This document shows positions 1 through 6,560 of a stretch of DNA of 13,961 nt, piece by piece. The stretch is from Methanimicrococcus sp. (GTDB lineage Archaea; Halobacteriota; Methanosarcinia; Methanosarcinales; Methanosarcinaceae): NCBI GenBank assembly GCA_009776675.1, contig WRNK01000010.1:1-13961 (forward strand). The letters are read 5' to 3'. The notes under the pieces are model-generated. The model worked only from the letters and a program-made list of their open reading frames with translations. It did no database searches and had not been told where the DNA came from. A program made the position numbers and the translations under genes. Position 1 is the stretch's first letter. The number at the start of each line of letters is the position of its first letter.

Positions 1-518
1 ATGATATCTTTTCGATCGGCAGCGTCTCCTTCTGCCAAAATAGCAGCTTTCCCGACAATTTTTCCGCCCGCTTCCTGACATAAGTGTTCCATAGCGATCA
101 TAGATTCGCCTGTACTGATCACATCATCGACAAGAAGAACACGTTTTTCTTTAAGATATTCCATATCATCAATGTCAAGGTAAAGCGTCTGCATTTTTTC
201 GGTTGTGATGGACTTCACATTCACAGCAATTGCCTGACGCATATACAATTTTTTGCTTTTCCTTGCCAAAATGTACTTTTTTCCGGACTGCCGCGACATT
301 TCATAAGCAAGCGGAATGCCCTTGGATTCGGCGGTGAGCAAAACATCAAAGTCGGGAACCTTTTTTAAGAGTTCTTCGGCGCAGGCTATTGTTAATTCAA
401 CATCGGAAAAAATGACAAAGCCGGCGATGTCTAATTTGTCGTTGACCGGGCAGATCGGTAAATGCCGGATGAGACCGGCAATTTCAATTTGGTATGTCGG
501 GTGGGAAGGCTGTGTCAT
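1..518 (-). CDS. Archaeal purine (adenine-type) phosphoribosyltransferase, 3' end cut by window edge
   Basis: Transfers a purine base to PRPP in nucleotide salvage in the cytoplasm. About 172 residues are visible and the C-terminus lies beyond position 1. The PRPP-binding loop VLLVDDVISTGES is at residues 127-139. Upstream is the block TAESKGIPLAYE (62-73), and the N-terminal IEIAGLIRHLPI (11-22) matches, from memory, archaeal proteins annotated as adenine phosphoribosyltransferase. The ATG at 518 puts that block near the N-terminus, as in the family. In-frame ATGs at 551 and 557 would add 11-13 residues and lie nearer a T/A-rich element at 591-602; no start has a clear Shine-Dalgarno (SD) sequence. 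The gene follows tRNA-Gly on the same strand. Base specificity (adenine, hypoxanthine or xanthine) cannot be read from the sequence. Confidence 0.85.
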   Translation of the reverse strand, partial: MTQPSHPTYQIEIAGLIRHLPICPVNDKLDIAGFVIFSDVELTIACAEELLKKVPDFDVLLTAESKGIPLAYEMSRQSGKKYILARKSKKLYMRQAIAVNVKSITTEKMQTLYLDIDDMEYLKEKRVLLVDDVISTGESMIAMEHLCQEAGGKIVGKAAILAEGDAADRKDI

Positions 519-634
519 AAAAATCAATTTGATAATGACGTTTTCATTCATAACCATTTTGATTTCTAAAAATAGAAGTATTCAAAAAAACAATAAAAAA
601 TAGAAAAAGGGTAATAACCCTAAATCCCAAAAAA

Positions 635-706
635 TGCATCGTTCGGGATTCGAACCCGAGTTTGCGGCTTGGAAGGCCGCAGTCATAGCCACTAGACCAA
701 CGATGC
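635..706 (-). tRNA. tRNA-Gly (anticodon TCC)
   Basis: The minus strand folds as a 72-nt cloverleaf. The acceptor strand GCATCGT pairs with ACGATGC, and the discriminator is A. The D arm begins GTC and closes with GAC. The anticodon stem GCGGC/GCCGC encloses loop CTTCCAA, anticodon TCC. The T arm TCGGG-TTCGAAT-CCCGA is perfect. CCA is not encoded and is added after transcription. A six-T run follows the 3' end on the transcribed strand (629-634). No intron is present. Confidence 0.97.
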
Positions 707-743
707 AGGAATCAAAGGACAAAACTTAGAGAGAGATTTATTT

Positions 744-751
744 TATTTAAA
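744..751 (-). promoter_or_regulatory. TATA box of the tRNA-Gly gene
   Basis: Minus-strand TTTAAATA is centred about 42 bp upstream of the mature tRNA 5' end. With the usual archaeal spacing of about 26 bp, transcription would start near 722, leaving a leader of about 15 nt for RNase P. The rest of the 708-855 gap holds no gene. Confidence 0.55.
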
Positions 752-855
752 GATATCGGTATTTGACGCCGTTGTCATGTTTTTACAAATCTTTTTTGAA
801 AGTGAAAAATGAAAACAAAACTGAATTTAAAAATGGCGATTTGATAGAGAAAATG

Positions 856-1983
856 TTACGGGATGATTTCACAGCTGTTGTATTCAATACCTTGTGAAAA
901 ATCATCTGATGTAATGACGCCTTCTGATATCAATTTTTCAATTTCGGGTTTCTTTTCCATGAGGCCGTTAATTAAAAAACGAATTGTTTTACAGACGTCT
1001 TTAAATCCTTCCGTGCCCCATTTCATAGTGGTGTTGGCATAAAGGCAGCGACCGCCGCAAATACCTGCAATGTCGCATTTTAAACATTCGCCTGATACAT
1101 GAATCACACGCAATTGGTCGGGGTTGTTTTTAAAAATGTCGCCGGCATAAAAATCACTCATACCGCTCATGACGGGACAGGGTGATAATTTGCCGTCTGT
1201 TTGAACATTGTATTCTTTCCAGCCGGCACCGCATCTGAGATGTGTTTTTTCGTTTCGAAGAAGCGAATTCATAATGTTAACGAAAGGATACATGTGGAGG
1301 ACTTTTTTGTCTGTTTTCATCCGGCTCACCCAGGTGTCCAATAATTTTTGAATGCCCGGGTTGTAGCTGTTTTGAACCCATTTTGAGAAAGAGCGTTTTT
1401 CGTAGTCGTTTCTCCAAAATAGGGCATTTAATTGCCAATGCACGCTGTCAAAACAAAAATCAGGATTTTCAAAAAGGTGCATGACGCTTTCGTAAATATC
1501 TGTTTCTTCTTGGACGGTCATTCGGGCAATGATTTCTCCCTTAAATCCTTTTTCGCGGGCGATTTTTGCATTTTTTGCTATCAGATCATAAACGCCGTTT
1601 CCGCGATAATAGTCGGTTAACGCACGGTTTCCGTCAATAGAGATTGAAATGGTGTGCAGGCGTTTAAGGTAGTCTGCCGGTACTTGATCCAGGCGTGTTG
1701 CATTTGTGTGCAGCAAAAAGACTTTGGCAGGGAGGGTATCCATCATTTGAAGCATTGTGTTTAATTCCAAAAGCGGCTCGCCGCCGTAAAATATGACAGT
1801 GGCATCTTTATCTTTTTTGATGAAATCGCGAAGTGCCGAAATATCATAAGTTATTGTTTCGGGAACATCATAATCGACAGCAATGCCGTCATCAAAATCA
1901 TCAAAACAGTCACAGACTTCCCCGTAGCAATAACGGCATTGTAAATCGCAAGCCATTGTCAATGTTATAAAAAAATTTACCAT
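856..1983 (-). CDS. Radical SAM/SPASM protein, TIGR04084-like (AF_0577 family), putative peptide-modifying enzyme
   Basis: A 375-residue radical SAM enzyme. The cluster motif CDLQCRYC gives C12, C16 and C19, and the SAM-binding motif GGEP is at 67-70. The C-terminal half is a cysteine-rich SPASM region (C251, C269, C300, C303, C309, C313, C331) that should hold auxiliary Fe-S clusters, with a terminal CEIIP (C371). From memory it resembles methanogen proteins named TIGR04084, thought to modify an unknown peptide. The frame runs open to 2061, but the ATG at 1983 is preferred: family members begin about ten residues before the first cysteine, a purine-rich GGAAGAG lies just upstream, and this start avoids overlap with the previous gene, leaving 22 nt between them. 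That gene ends at 2006 and is probably co-transcribed. The substrate is unknown; no cysteine-rich precursor peptide was found nearby. Confidence 0.88.
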   Translation of the reverse strand: MVNFFITLTMACDLQCRYCYGEVCDCFDDFDDGIAVDYDVPETITYDISALRDFIKKDKDATVIFYGGEPLLELNTMLQMMDTLPAKVFLLHTNATRLDQVPADYLKRLHTISISIDGNRALTDYYRGNGVYDLIAKNAKIAREKGFKGEIIARMTVQEETDIYESVMHLFENPDFCFDSVHWQLNALFWRNDYEKRSFSKWVQNSYNPGIQKLLDTWVSRMKTDKKVLHMYPFVNIMNSLLRNEKTHLRCGAGWKEYNVQTDGKLSPCPVMSGMSDFYAGDIFKNNPDQLRVIHVSGECLKCDIAGICGGRCLYANTTMKWGTEGFKDVCKTIRFLINGLMEKKPEIEKLISEGVITSDDFSQGIEYNSCEIIP

Positions 1984-2005
1984 GTTTCTCTTCCAAAAAT
2001 AATGA

Positions 2006-2524
2006 TCAAACGGTTGAATCTTTGTTTTTGACGGATTTGATCGTCCAATTCGGCAAATCATTTAAGTCTTTGTAAAGCCGAATGATATCGTTATCTTTGC
2101 CGTTCCAATAAAAATCCTTTTTAATGGACGGTTCTTTTTTCAGCTCATTGAAAAAGGCAACGGTCAGGTTATAGAGGGCTTTTTCGGATGAAAAGATGAT
2201 ATTGAATGTTGCACGATATTGTTTTTCGTGGCGACCATAGGTAATCAATGTGTATCCCATGGTTTGATGTTTTTGAATGTCGTCAAACTCGCAAAAAATA
2301 TCGGTTTCATGCGTGGTTGAATTATCAATTGAGGAAATTTTTTTTAAAATCAAACCGATTGTGTAATCTGAAACATGGTTGTTGCAGATGAATGTAATTT
2401 TGCCGTAAGTACAAACAAGTGTAATATCGGCATTTCCCATTTCAAATGAAATTAAATTTTGAGAATCAATTCCAAACTGCTTGGGATTATTTTTGTCCGC
2501 AGAAACTATTTCTTTTTGAATCAT
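2006..2524 (-). CDS. Hypothetical protein, probable partner of the radical SAM enzyme
   Basis: A 172-residue soluble protein that I do not recognise. It has no signal peptide, no membrane span and no metal-binding cysteine cluster. It alternates short beta-like stretches (ITLVCTYGKITFIC; ATFNIIFSS) with charged helices, consistent with a small alpha/beta fold. The ATG at 2524 is chosen because GGTG sits 7 nt before it; an ATG at 2536 would add four residues but lacks an SD. It lies 22 nt upstream of the radical SAM gene on the same strand, so co-expression is likely. A role as substrate-binding partner or regulator is inference only. The predicted leader is made of the 22-bp tandem array upstream. 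Confidence 0.65.
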   Translation of the reverse strand: MIQKEIVSADKNNPKQFGIDSQNLISFEMGNADITLVCTYGKITFICNNHVSDYTIGLILKKISSIDNSTTHETDIFCEFDDIQKHQTMGYTLITYGRHEKQYRATFNIIFSSEKALYNLTVAFFNELKKEPSIKKDFYWNGKDNDIIRLYKDLNDLPNWTIKSVKNKDSTV

Positions 2525-2541
2525 TGGAAACACCATTTAAG

Positions 2542-2752
2542 CCATCGTTTTGGATATCTTTTTGGATACCGTTTACCATCGTTTGGGATACCGTTTACCA
2601 TCGTTTGGGATACCGTTTACCATCGTTTGGGATACCGTTTGCCATCGTTTGAGATACCGTTTACCATCGTTTGAGATACCGTTTACCATCGTTTGGGATA
2701 CCGCTTGAGATACCGATTGGATATCATTTGAAAGACTGTTTGAGATACTGTT
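2542..2752. repeat. 22-bp tandem repeat array with degenerate edges
   Basis: Six consecutive 22-bp units occupy 2565-2696, starting at 2565, 2587, 2609, 2631, 2653 and 2675, with at most two substitutions between any two. Each unit is two related 11-bp halves, GATACCGTTTA and CCATCGTTTGG, sharing CGTTT. Decayed copies of the half unit continue on both sides (2542-2564 and 2697-2752). The array fills the gap between the DUF2073 gene and the hypothetical gene, where the latter's promoter or leader should be. Units are contiguous with no spacers, so this is not CRISPR. Confidence 0.93.
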
Positions 2753-2772
2753 TTTAGACGGACACGAAGTCC

Positions 2773-2830
2773 TATTTAATGAAAATAAAACATAAAAACA
2801 AAACATAAAAATAAAATTGAAAAAAGCACA
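2773..2830 (-). terminator. T-rich terminator region after the Era/DUF2073 genes, with a possible TATA box for the radical SAM pair
   Basis: On the minus strand this stretch has repeated runs of 4-6 T shortly after the DUF2073 stop, as in archaeal oligo-T termination. At its far end TTAAATAG (about 2774-2781) could be a TATA box for the hypothetical/radical SAM genes. Transcription would then start near 2752, at the edge of the 22-bp array. Both readings are tentative. Confidence 0.4.
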
Positions 2831-2835
2831 AAGTA

Positions 2836-3192
2836 TCATTTTGGGGATACAAGTGTGCTGATCAAAGAATTGTCTTTTCGGAGTGTTTTTAATTGATTTG
2901 CCGGACCGATAACGGTTAATTTTTGCCGGCTTGAATCTTTTTTAAATATTTTTCCAAACAATGACGTGCTTTCTTCTCGGGGGTAACTTTCAATTTCAAG
3001 GCCGTAAAAATCGTCTTGGATTTCAGACATGGTCATTTCAATTAATTTGGCTTCTTCTAAGGGGTCTAAACCTTTCTCAAGGACCATAATTTTTCCTTTG
3101 CGTACTTCATCTAAGATATAGCGTACTTTTTCAGTAGAGCCCATTTTTGAGAGTTTAAAGTCGGAAACAAGATCGAGTTGAATTTCACTCAT
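2836..3192 (-). CDS. DUF2073 family protein
   Basis: A 118-residue protein matching, from memory, the DUF2073 family of methanogens and relatives. Recognisable blocks are KVRYILDEVRKGKIMVLE (22-39), the acidic EEAKLIEMTMSEI (46-58), IESYPREE and the C-terminal LTVIGPANQLKTLRKD. The molecular role is unknown, but the family is typically encoded next to an Era-like GTPase, as here. The start is secure: GGTGAT lies 5 nt before the ATG, and its GGTGA is also the stop region of the GTPase gene, so the two are translationally coupled. It has no signal peptide or membrane span. Its stop is followed by T-rich sequence and the 22-bp array rather than by a recognisable third partner gene. Confidence 0.9.
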   Translation of the reverse strand: MSEIQLDLVSDFKLSKMGSTEKVRYILDEVRKGKIMVLEKGLDPLEEAKLIEMTMSEIQDDFYGLEIESYPREESTSLFGKIFKKDSSRQKLTVIGPANQLKTLRKDNSLISTLVSPK

Positions 3193-3198
3193 TATAAA

Positions 3199-3834
3199 TC
3201 ACCCGAACTGTTTTGAGACGGAGTCATAGAAGGTTTCCATATTTGTTCCTTCCAAAGCGGAAATGCCGATGAACGGATGCTGCGGAAACGCTTCTTTAAT
3301 GGCTTCCGGATCTGCAGTGGGCAAATCAATTTTGTTTGCAACAATCAAAAGCGGCAATTTGCGGGCTTCCATGTTTCCGATCACAGTCACATTCACTTGT
3401 GTGTACGGGTTTTCTGTAGCGTCCATCACTAAAATAACACCGTCTAAGTCATCCAGCCATTTTACAGCTTCGATAACGCCTTCCGTTGCTTCTTTAGAGC
3501 GCTGCTTGGACTCTTTTTCACCCAATCCCTCTTTCATAAAGTCATGGAAATCAATTTTTGTTGCCAATCCGGGGGTATCAACGATATCTAAGCTGATTTT
3601 ACTGCCCTTGGATTCAATGTCCAGCTTGTGGTGGCGCTGTGCTTTTCTGGTTTCATGCGGAATGTGTGAAATAGAACCGAGCGGTTCGGCAGACTCTTCA
3701 TCTCGCCAATCTTTTACAATACGGTTTGCTAATGTTGTTTTACCGGCATTGGGCGGTCCATAAATGCCGATACAGGCATTTTTCTTTCGGAATAATCTTC
3801 CAAAAAATTTCTTTATATTTGAGAAAACACTCAT
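3199..3834 (-). CDS. Era-like GTP-binding protein
   Basis: A 211-residue TRAFAC-class GTPase. G1 is GPPNAGKT (26-33), G3 is DTPG (86-89), G4 is NKID (167-170) and G5 is SAL (192-194). The N-terminus is basic (KKFFGRLFRKK, 8-18), which could contact RNA or membrane. The KH domain of true bacterial Era is absent, so it is only Era-like. The start is strongly supported by GGAGG at 3841-3845, six nt before the ATG. It leads a two-gene unit with the DUF2073 protein, whose SD overlaps its stop codon. Family context suggests a ribosome- or RNA-related archaeal function, but none is established by the sequence. Confidence 0.93.
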   Translation of the reverse strand: MSVFSNIKKFFGRLFRKKNACIGIYGPPNAGKTTLANRIVKDWRDEESAEPLGSISHIPHETRKAQRHHKLDIESKGSKISLDIVDTPGLATKIDFHDFMKEGLGEKESKQRSKEATEGVIEAVKWLDDLDGVILVMDATENPYTQVNVTVIGNMEARKLPLLIVANKIDLPTADPEAIKEAFPQHPFIGISALEGTNMETFYDSVSKQFG

Positions 3835-3942
3835 ATTGTTCCTCCGGAAGAAAGTTTATAAAAATCTTTGAATAAGAACATTTTCGACTTTTTTTATTAA
3901 CAATCATCGATGAAATGTAACTATGCAAAAATATAACAGCTA

Positions 3943-3955
3943 GTATTTATATTTC
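3943..3955 (-). promoter_or_regulatory. Probable TATA box for the Era-like GTPase/DUF2073 pair
   Basis: Minus-strand GAAATATAAATAC is the best TATA-like element in the 3835-4032 gap. It predicts a start near 3923 and a leader of about 85 nt that retains the GGAGG ribosome binding site. A closer TTTATAAA near 3854 would leave too little leader for that site. Confidence 0.45.
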
Positions 3956-4032
3956 ATGTAAATCTGCGTAATATTGATTTTTATATTAAATTTGAACTTA
4001 TTTACTTTTTAACATTTTTGCATAATTTTACT

Positions 4033-5037
4033 TTAATGTGTTTCAATAGACGCATTAATGGCTGTTTCGGCAATATTTGCCGCATAATCCGCAATTCTTC
4101 CGATACTATCAATAACGGTGCGTAATGCAATCAATGACTCAAGCGGCAAATCTTTTGCTTTATCAAAATGATCGCGATTGAATTGAGTAATCTGTTCATT
4201 CATAACGTTTTGATTTTCAATCATTTGATTGGCAAGTTTTGAATTGGAATCGTAAAGCGCATCAACCGATTTTTTAAAAGTCTCTGAAGCCAAATCACTT
4301 AATTTTTTGATTTCATTGATTCTTTTGTTGTCTAACTTTGGCTGGAATTGAACGACGACCTGCGCAATGCGCTGACAGTGATCGGCAATACGCTCAATCG
4401 GCGTTGCAGCCATCCGAAGGTCATGATAATTTTCAATAGAGGACTGAGTTGTATCAATAAAACTGTTGCCGCATAATATCGATTTGAATTGCTTTGAAAT
4501 CACTAAATACAAGCGATCGACTTCGTCATCACGCTCAATGATGTCGGTTGCCAAATCCGTGTCACAATTGCATAACGCTAAAATGCTGTCATTAAACATG
4601 GAACTCGAAATCAAAGCCATTCTCTGAACAGCTTTTTTAATCGATAAATCATTCGGGCTTAACAAATCTTGAACTAATACACTGTTGGCGTTTTCTTCAA
4701 TAATTTCCGGTCCGATCAGCTTGTAGCATATGGTTCTTAATATCTTTTTTTGTTCCGATGAAATTTTAGTGGATACGAATTCAAGAATATCGTAACCTGC
4801 CAAATATGCTGCAATAAATTCACGTTCCAAAGGTCTTCCTAAAACGTTTGTGATATCAAGTGTTTTTTTACGAAGTGGTTTTGCATCGGTGTCCGGACAA
4901 ATGAGCAATGTCCCGTTTGGCTGCGGCTGAACGCCGACACGAATACCCGTCTCAATTCCGACTTTTTCAGCCCATTGTTTTGGCAAAGAAATAATATAAG
5001 TTGAGCCGCCTGTTTGCTGTATTTTTCTGGTTTCCAT
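4033..5037 (-). CDS. PhoU-like phosphate uptake regulator with N-terminal AbrB/SpoVT domain
   Basis: A 334-residue protein. Residues 1-50 form an AbrB-type swapped-hairpin DNA-binding domain (RKIQQTGGSTYIISLPKQWA). The rest is all-helical with two PhoU-like repeats: ERDDEVDRLY at 168-177, ERIADHCQRIA at 215-225 and SIGRIADYAANIAE near the C-terminus. The E/D-rich motifs are those that bind metal clusters in PhoU proteins. Archaeal members with this fusion are annotated as PhoU family regulators, presumably controlling phosphate transport genes directly through the AbrB domain. No pst transporter genes are in the window, so this copy stands alone. It is divergent from shikimate kinase. GGGGAT lies 5 nt before the ATG and is a moderate SD. 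Confidence 0.9.
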   Translation of the reverse strand: METRKIQQTGGSTYIISLPKQWAEKVGIETGIRVGVQPQPNGTLLICPDTDAKPLRKKTLDITNVLGRPLEREFIAAYLAGYDILEFVSTKISSEQKKILRTICYKLIGPEIIEENANSVLVQDLLSPNDLSIKKAVQRMALISSSMFNDSILALCNCDTDLATDIIERDDEVDRLYLVISKQFKSILCGNSFIDTTQSSIENYHDLRMAATPIERIADHCQRIAQVVVQFQPKLDNKRINEIKKLSDLASETFKKSVDALYDSNSKLANQMIENQNVMNEQITQFNRDHFDKAKDLPLESLIALRTVIDSIGRIADYAANIAETAINASIETH

Positions 5038-5111
5038 TTAAATCCCCATCATAAGCTTTTAAACTCTGATCATTTCATTGAAAAGTGAGGTAAAATACAT
5101 AAAAAGCATAG

Positions 5112-5124
5112 AACTATATATAAT
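5112..5124 (-). promoter_or_regulatory. Probable TATA box of the PhoU-like gene
   Basis: Minus-strand TTATATATAG, centred near 5118, would give a transcript start near 5092 and a 55-nt leader. The element is nearly palindromic, so by itself it does not fix a direction; gene orientation does. Confidence 0.45.
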
Positions 5125-5163
5125 TTTTAATTTTTCATGCGTTTTTGAAATTTAAAGAAAAGG

Positions 5164-5176
5164 TTTTAAAATATAG
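5164..5176 (+). promoter_or_regulatory. Possible TATA box of the shikimate kinase gene
   Basis: TTTTAAAATATAG, centred near 5170, would start transcription near 5197. The whole 7/14-bp repeat array would then lie in the shikimate kinase leader. Confidence 0.35.
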
Positions 5177-5206
5177 AGATCAATTCTGTTTTTCAAATCG
5201 TAACAA

Positions 5207-5318
5207 AAAAGTTAAAAGTTAAAAGTTGAAAGTTAAAAATTGAAAGTTAAAAATTGAAAGTTAAAAATTGAAAGTTAAAAATTGAAAGTTAAAAATTGAA
5301 AATTAAAAATTGAAAATT
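5207..5318. repeat. Heptamer / 14-bp tandem array abutting the shikimate kinase start
   Basis: Exactly 16 heptamers of the form RAAARTT fill 112 bp. Three copies of AAAAGTT come first, then an alternating 14-bp unit GAAAGTTAAAAATT repeats, with the last copies changed to GAAAATT. The array stops one base before the ATG at 5320. It contains no SD-like sequence and almost no C. Confidence 0.95.
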
Positions 5319-5325
5319 GATGTTT

Positions 5326-6318
5326 ATGATCTCTTGTCAAAAAGGATATGGCTGTGCCTTTGGCGGCGGAACGATTGTCAATGCAATTGCGTCATGGAAA
5401 GGAAGCGCTTTTGCAACCGAATTAAAAACGTACGCTGAAGTTTGTTTAGATTTGCCTTTTTCATCCAAAATCATTCAAGGCCATGTTTTTGGCAGCCCCG
5501 ATACCGATACAACCTTGATTGAATACTGTGTTGAGGCTGTTTTTGAACATTTCGATTATACCGGTACAGCTTCCGTTTTAACCAAAAGCTCCATTCCAAC
5601 CGCAAGCGGTTTAAAAAGCAGCAGTGCCGCCGCAAACGCCGTGATTTTAGCAACACTCGATGCCATCGGAGAAACGATGGATCCGATAACGATCGTTCAG
5701 CTCGGCGTTGCTGCTGCAAGAAAAGCCGGTGTCACGATTACAGGCGCTTATGATGATGCATGCGCCTCATTTTTTGGCGGCGTCGTTTTAACGGACAACC
5801 AATCCCTTTCTTTGTTGAAACGCGAAGAATTTGATTATGATGTCATCGTTTTAAATCCAAACACCAAGTCCTTTAGTTCTCAAACCAACATCTCTCGTTC
5901 CATTTTGATGAAAGATTTGATAGATATCGCTTTTGAAACCGCTTTAAGCGGCGATTACAAAAAAGCCATGAAACTCAACGGTCTTGTATATTGCAGCGCA
6001 CTCGGCTTTAATCCCGATCCTGCCATCACATGCATGGAAATCGGGCAATACTTTAATATTACCGCAGGTTTGTCCGGCACCGGTCCCTCTTTTACTGCAC
6101 TTCTCCCGTGCCGCCATACACTCACAGAGCCGGATCAGTTCATTTTAGACAATGTCAAAAAAACAATCCAAAACAGCTGGTCATCCCAATTTCCAAACAG
6201 CCGCATCATTGAAACAAAAACATGCAATAGAGATGCGTTGTCTGAAAGCCGTTTATTTTCAGAGTTTATAAGAAGCAAAAATCAGTCTCTTAAAGAATTT
6301 GATTTAAAGCAATTGTAA
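5326..6318 (+). CDS. aroK: Shikimate kinase, archaeal GHMP type
   Basis: Phosphorylates shikimate to shikimate 3-phosphate in the cytoplasmic pathway to chorismate. It is a GHMP-superfamily kinase, unrelated to the bacterial P-loop enzyme. The N-terminal GGGTIVNAIASWKGSAF is typical of archaeal shikimate kinase. The ATP loop is PTASGLKSSSA (about 91-101), GAYDDACASFFGG is at about 140-152, and the C-terminal glycine motif GLSGTGPSFTAL at about 248-259. The length of 330 residues is slightly above the family norm. I place the start at ATG 5326, which best matches the recalled family N-terminus; ATG 5320 and TTG 5317 are in frame. None has a good SD, because an A/T-rich tandem array occupies that place. 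Chorismate mutase, its usual neighbour as I recall, lies 4.3 kb downstream beyond two LRR genes. Confidence 0.93.
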   Translation: MISCQKGYGCAFGGGTIVNAIASWKGSAFATELKTYAEVCLDLPFSSKIIQGHVFGSPDTDTTLIEYCVEAVFEHFDYTGTASVLTKSSIPTASGLKSSSAAANAVILATLDAIGETMDPITIVQLGVAAARKAGVTITGAYDDACASFFGGVVLTDNQSLSLLKREEFDYDVIVLNPNTKSFSSQTNISRSILMKDLIDIAFETALSGDYKKAMKLNGLVYCSALGFNPDPAITCMEIGQYFNITAGLSGTGPSFTALLPCRHTLTEPDQFILDNVKKTIQNSWSSQFPNSRIIETKTCNRDALSESRLFSEFIRSKNQSLKEFDLKQL

Positions 6319-6351
6319 TTTGATTTTTTCAAAAGCAAGAGACTTAATAAT

Positions 6352-6367
6352 ACATTTTTTTATTTTT
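6352..6367 (+). terminator. Oligo-T terminator of shikimate kinase
   Basis: Plus-strand T-runs (six T at 6324-6329, then eight or more T broken by one A over 6355-6367) follow the stop at 6318 within 50 bp. There is no hairpin, as is usual for archaeal termination. Confidence 0.5.
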
Positions 6368-6496
6368 CTAAAAATATATATAAGCAAAACATTTAAATGC
6401 CATGCCGAATCTAAAATTAAACATAGAGGTATGAATTAGATTTGAGGATGATATCGTTTCCAAATCCCATTCCTTTTTTCATGAAAGCAAAAACGG

Positions 6497-6508
6497 TTTT
6501 TATATACA
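6497..6508 (+). promoter_or_regulatory. Probable TATA box of the first LRR gene
   Basis: TTTTTATATACA predicts a start near 6530 and a leader of about 30 nt with the SD GGGGAT at 6548-6553. A second candidate, AAATATATATAAG, lies at about 6371-6383. The remainder of 6319-6560 holds no credible gene. Confidence 0.45.
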
Positions 6509-6560
6509 CATTCAAATGCAAATCAATGTTGCAATTTTAAAAATCGTGGGGATTTGAAAA

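Noticed and set aside
1984..2061. Longer start for the radical SAM protein at 2061
   Set aside because: It would add 26 residues unlike the family and overlap the upstream gene; the ATG at 1983 fits the expected distance to the first cluster cysteine.
2542..2752. CRISPR array
   Set aside because: The units are contiguous at 22 bp with no spacers and no cas genes in the window.
2573..2839. Minus-strand 88-codon open frame starting in an ATGA overlap with the DUF2073 stop and running into the 22-bp array
   Set aside because: Its hydrophobic N-terminus is just the translation of the T-rich terminator stretch, and its C-terminus is repeat sequence that cycles through all frames until a TAA. It has no SD and no recognisable family.
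3263..3763. Plus-strand 166-codon frame opposite the Era-like GTPase
   Set aside because: It is antisense to all GTP-binding motifs of a clearly recognised gene with a strong SD; a shadow frame.
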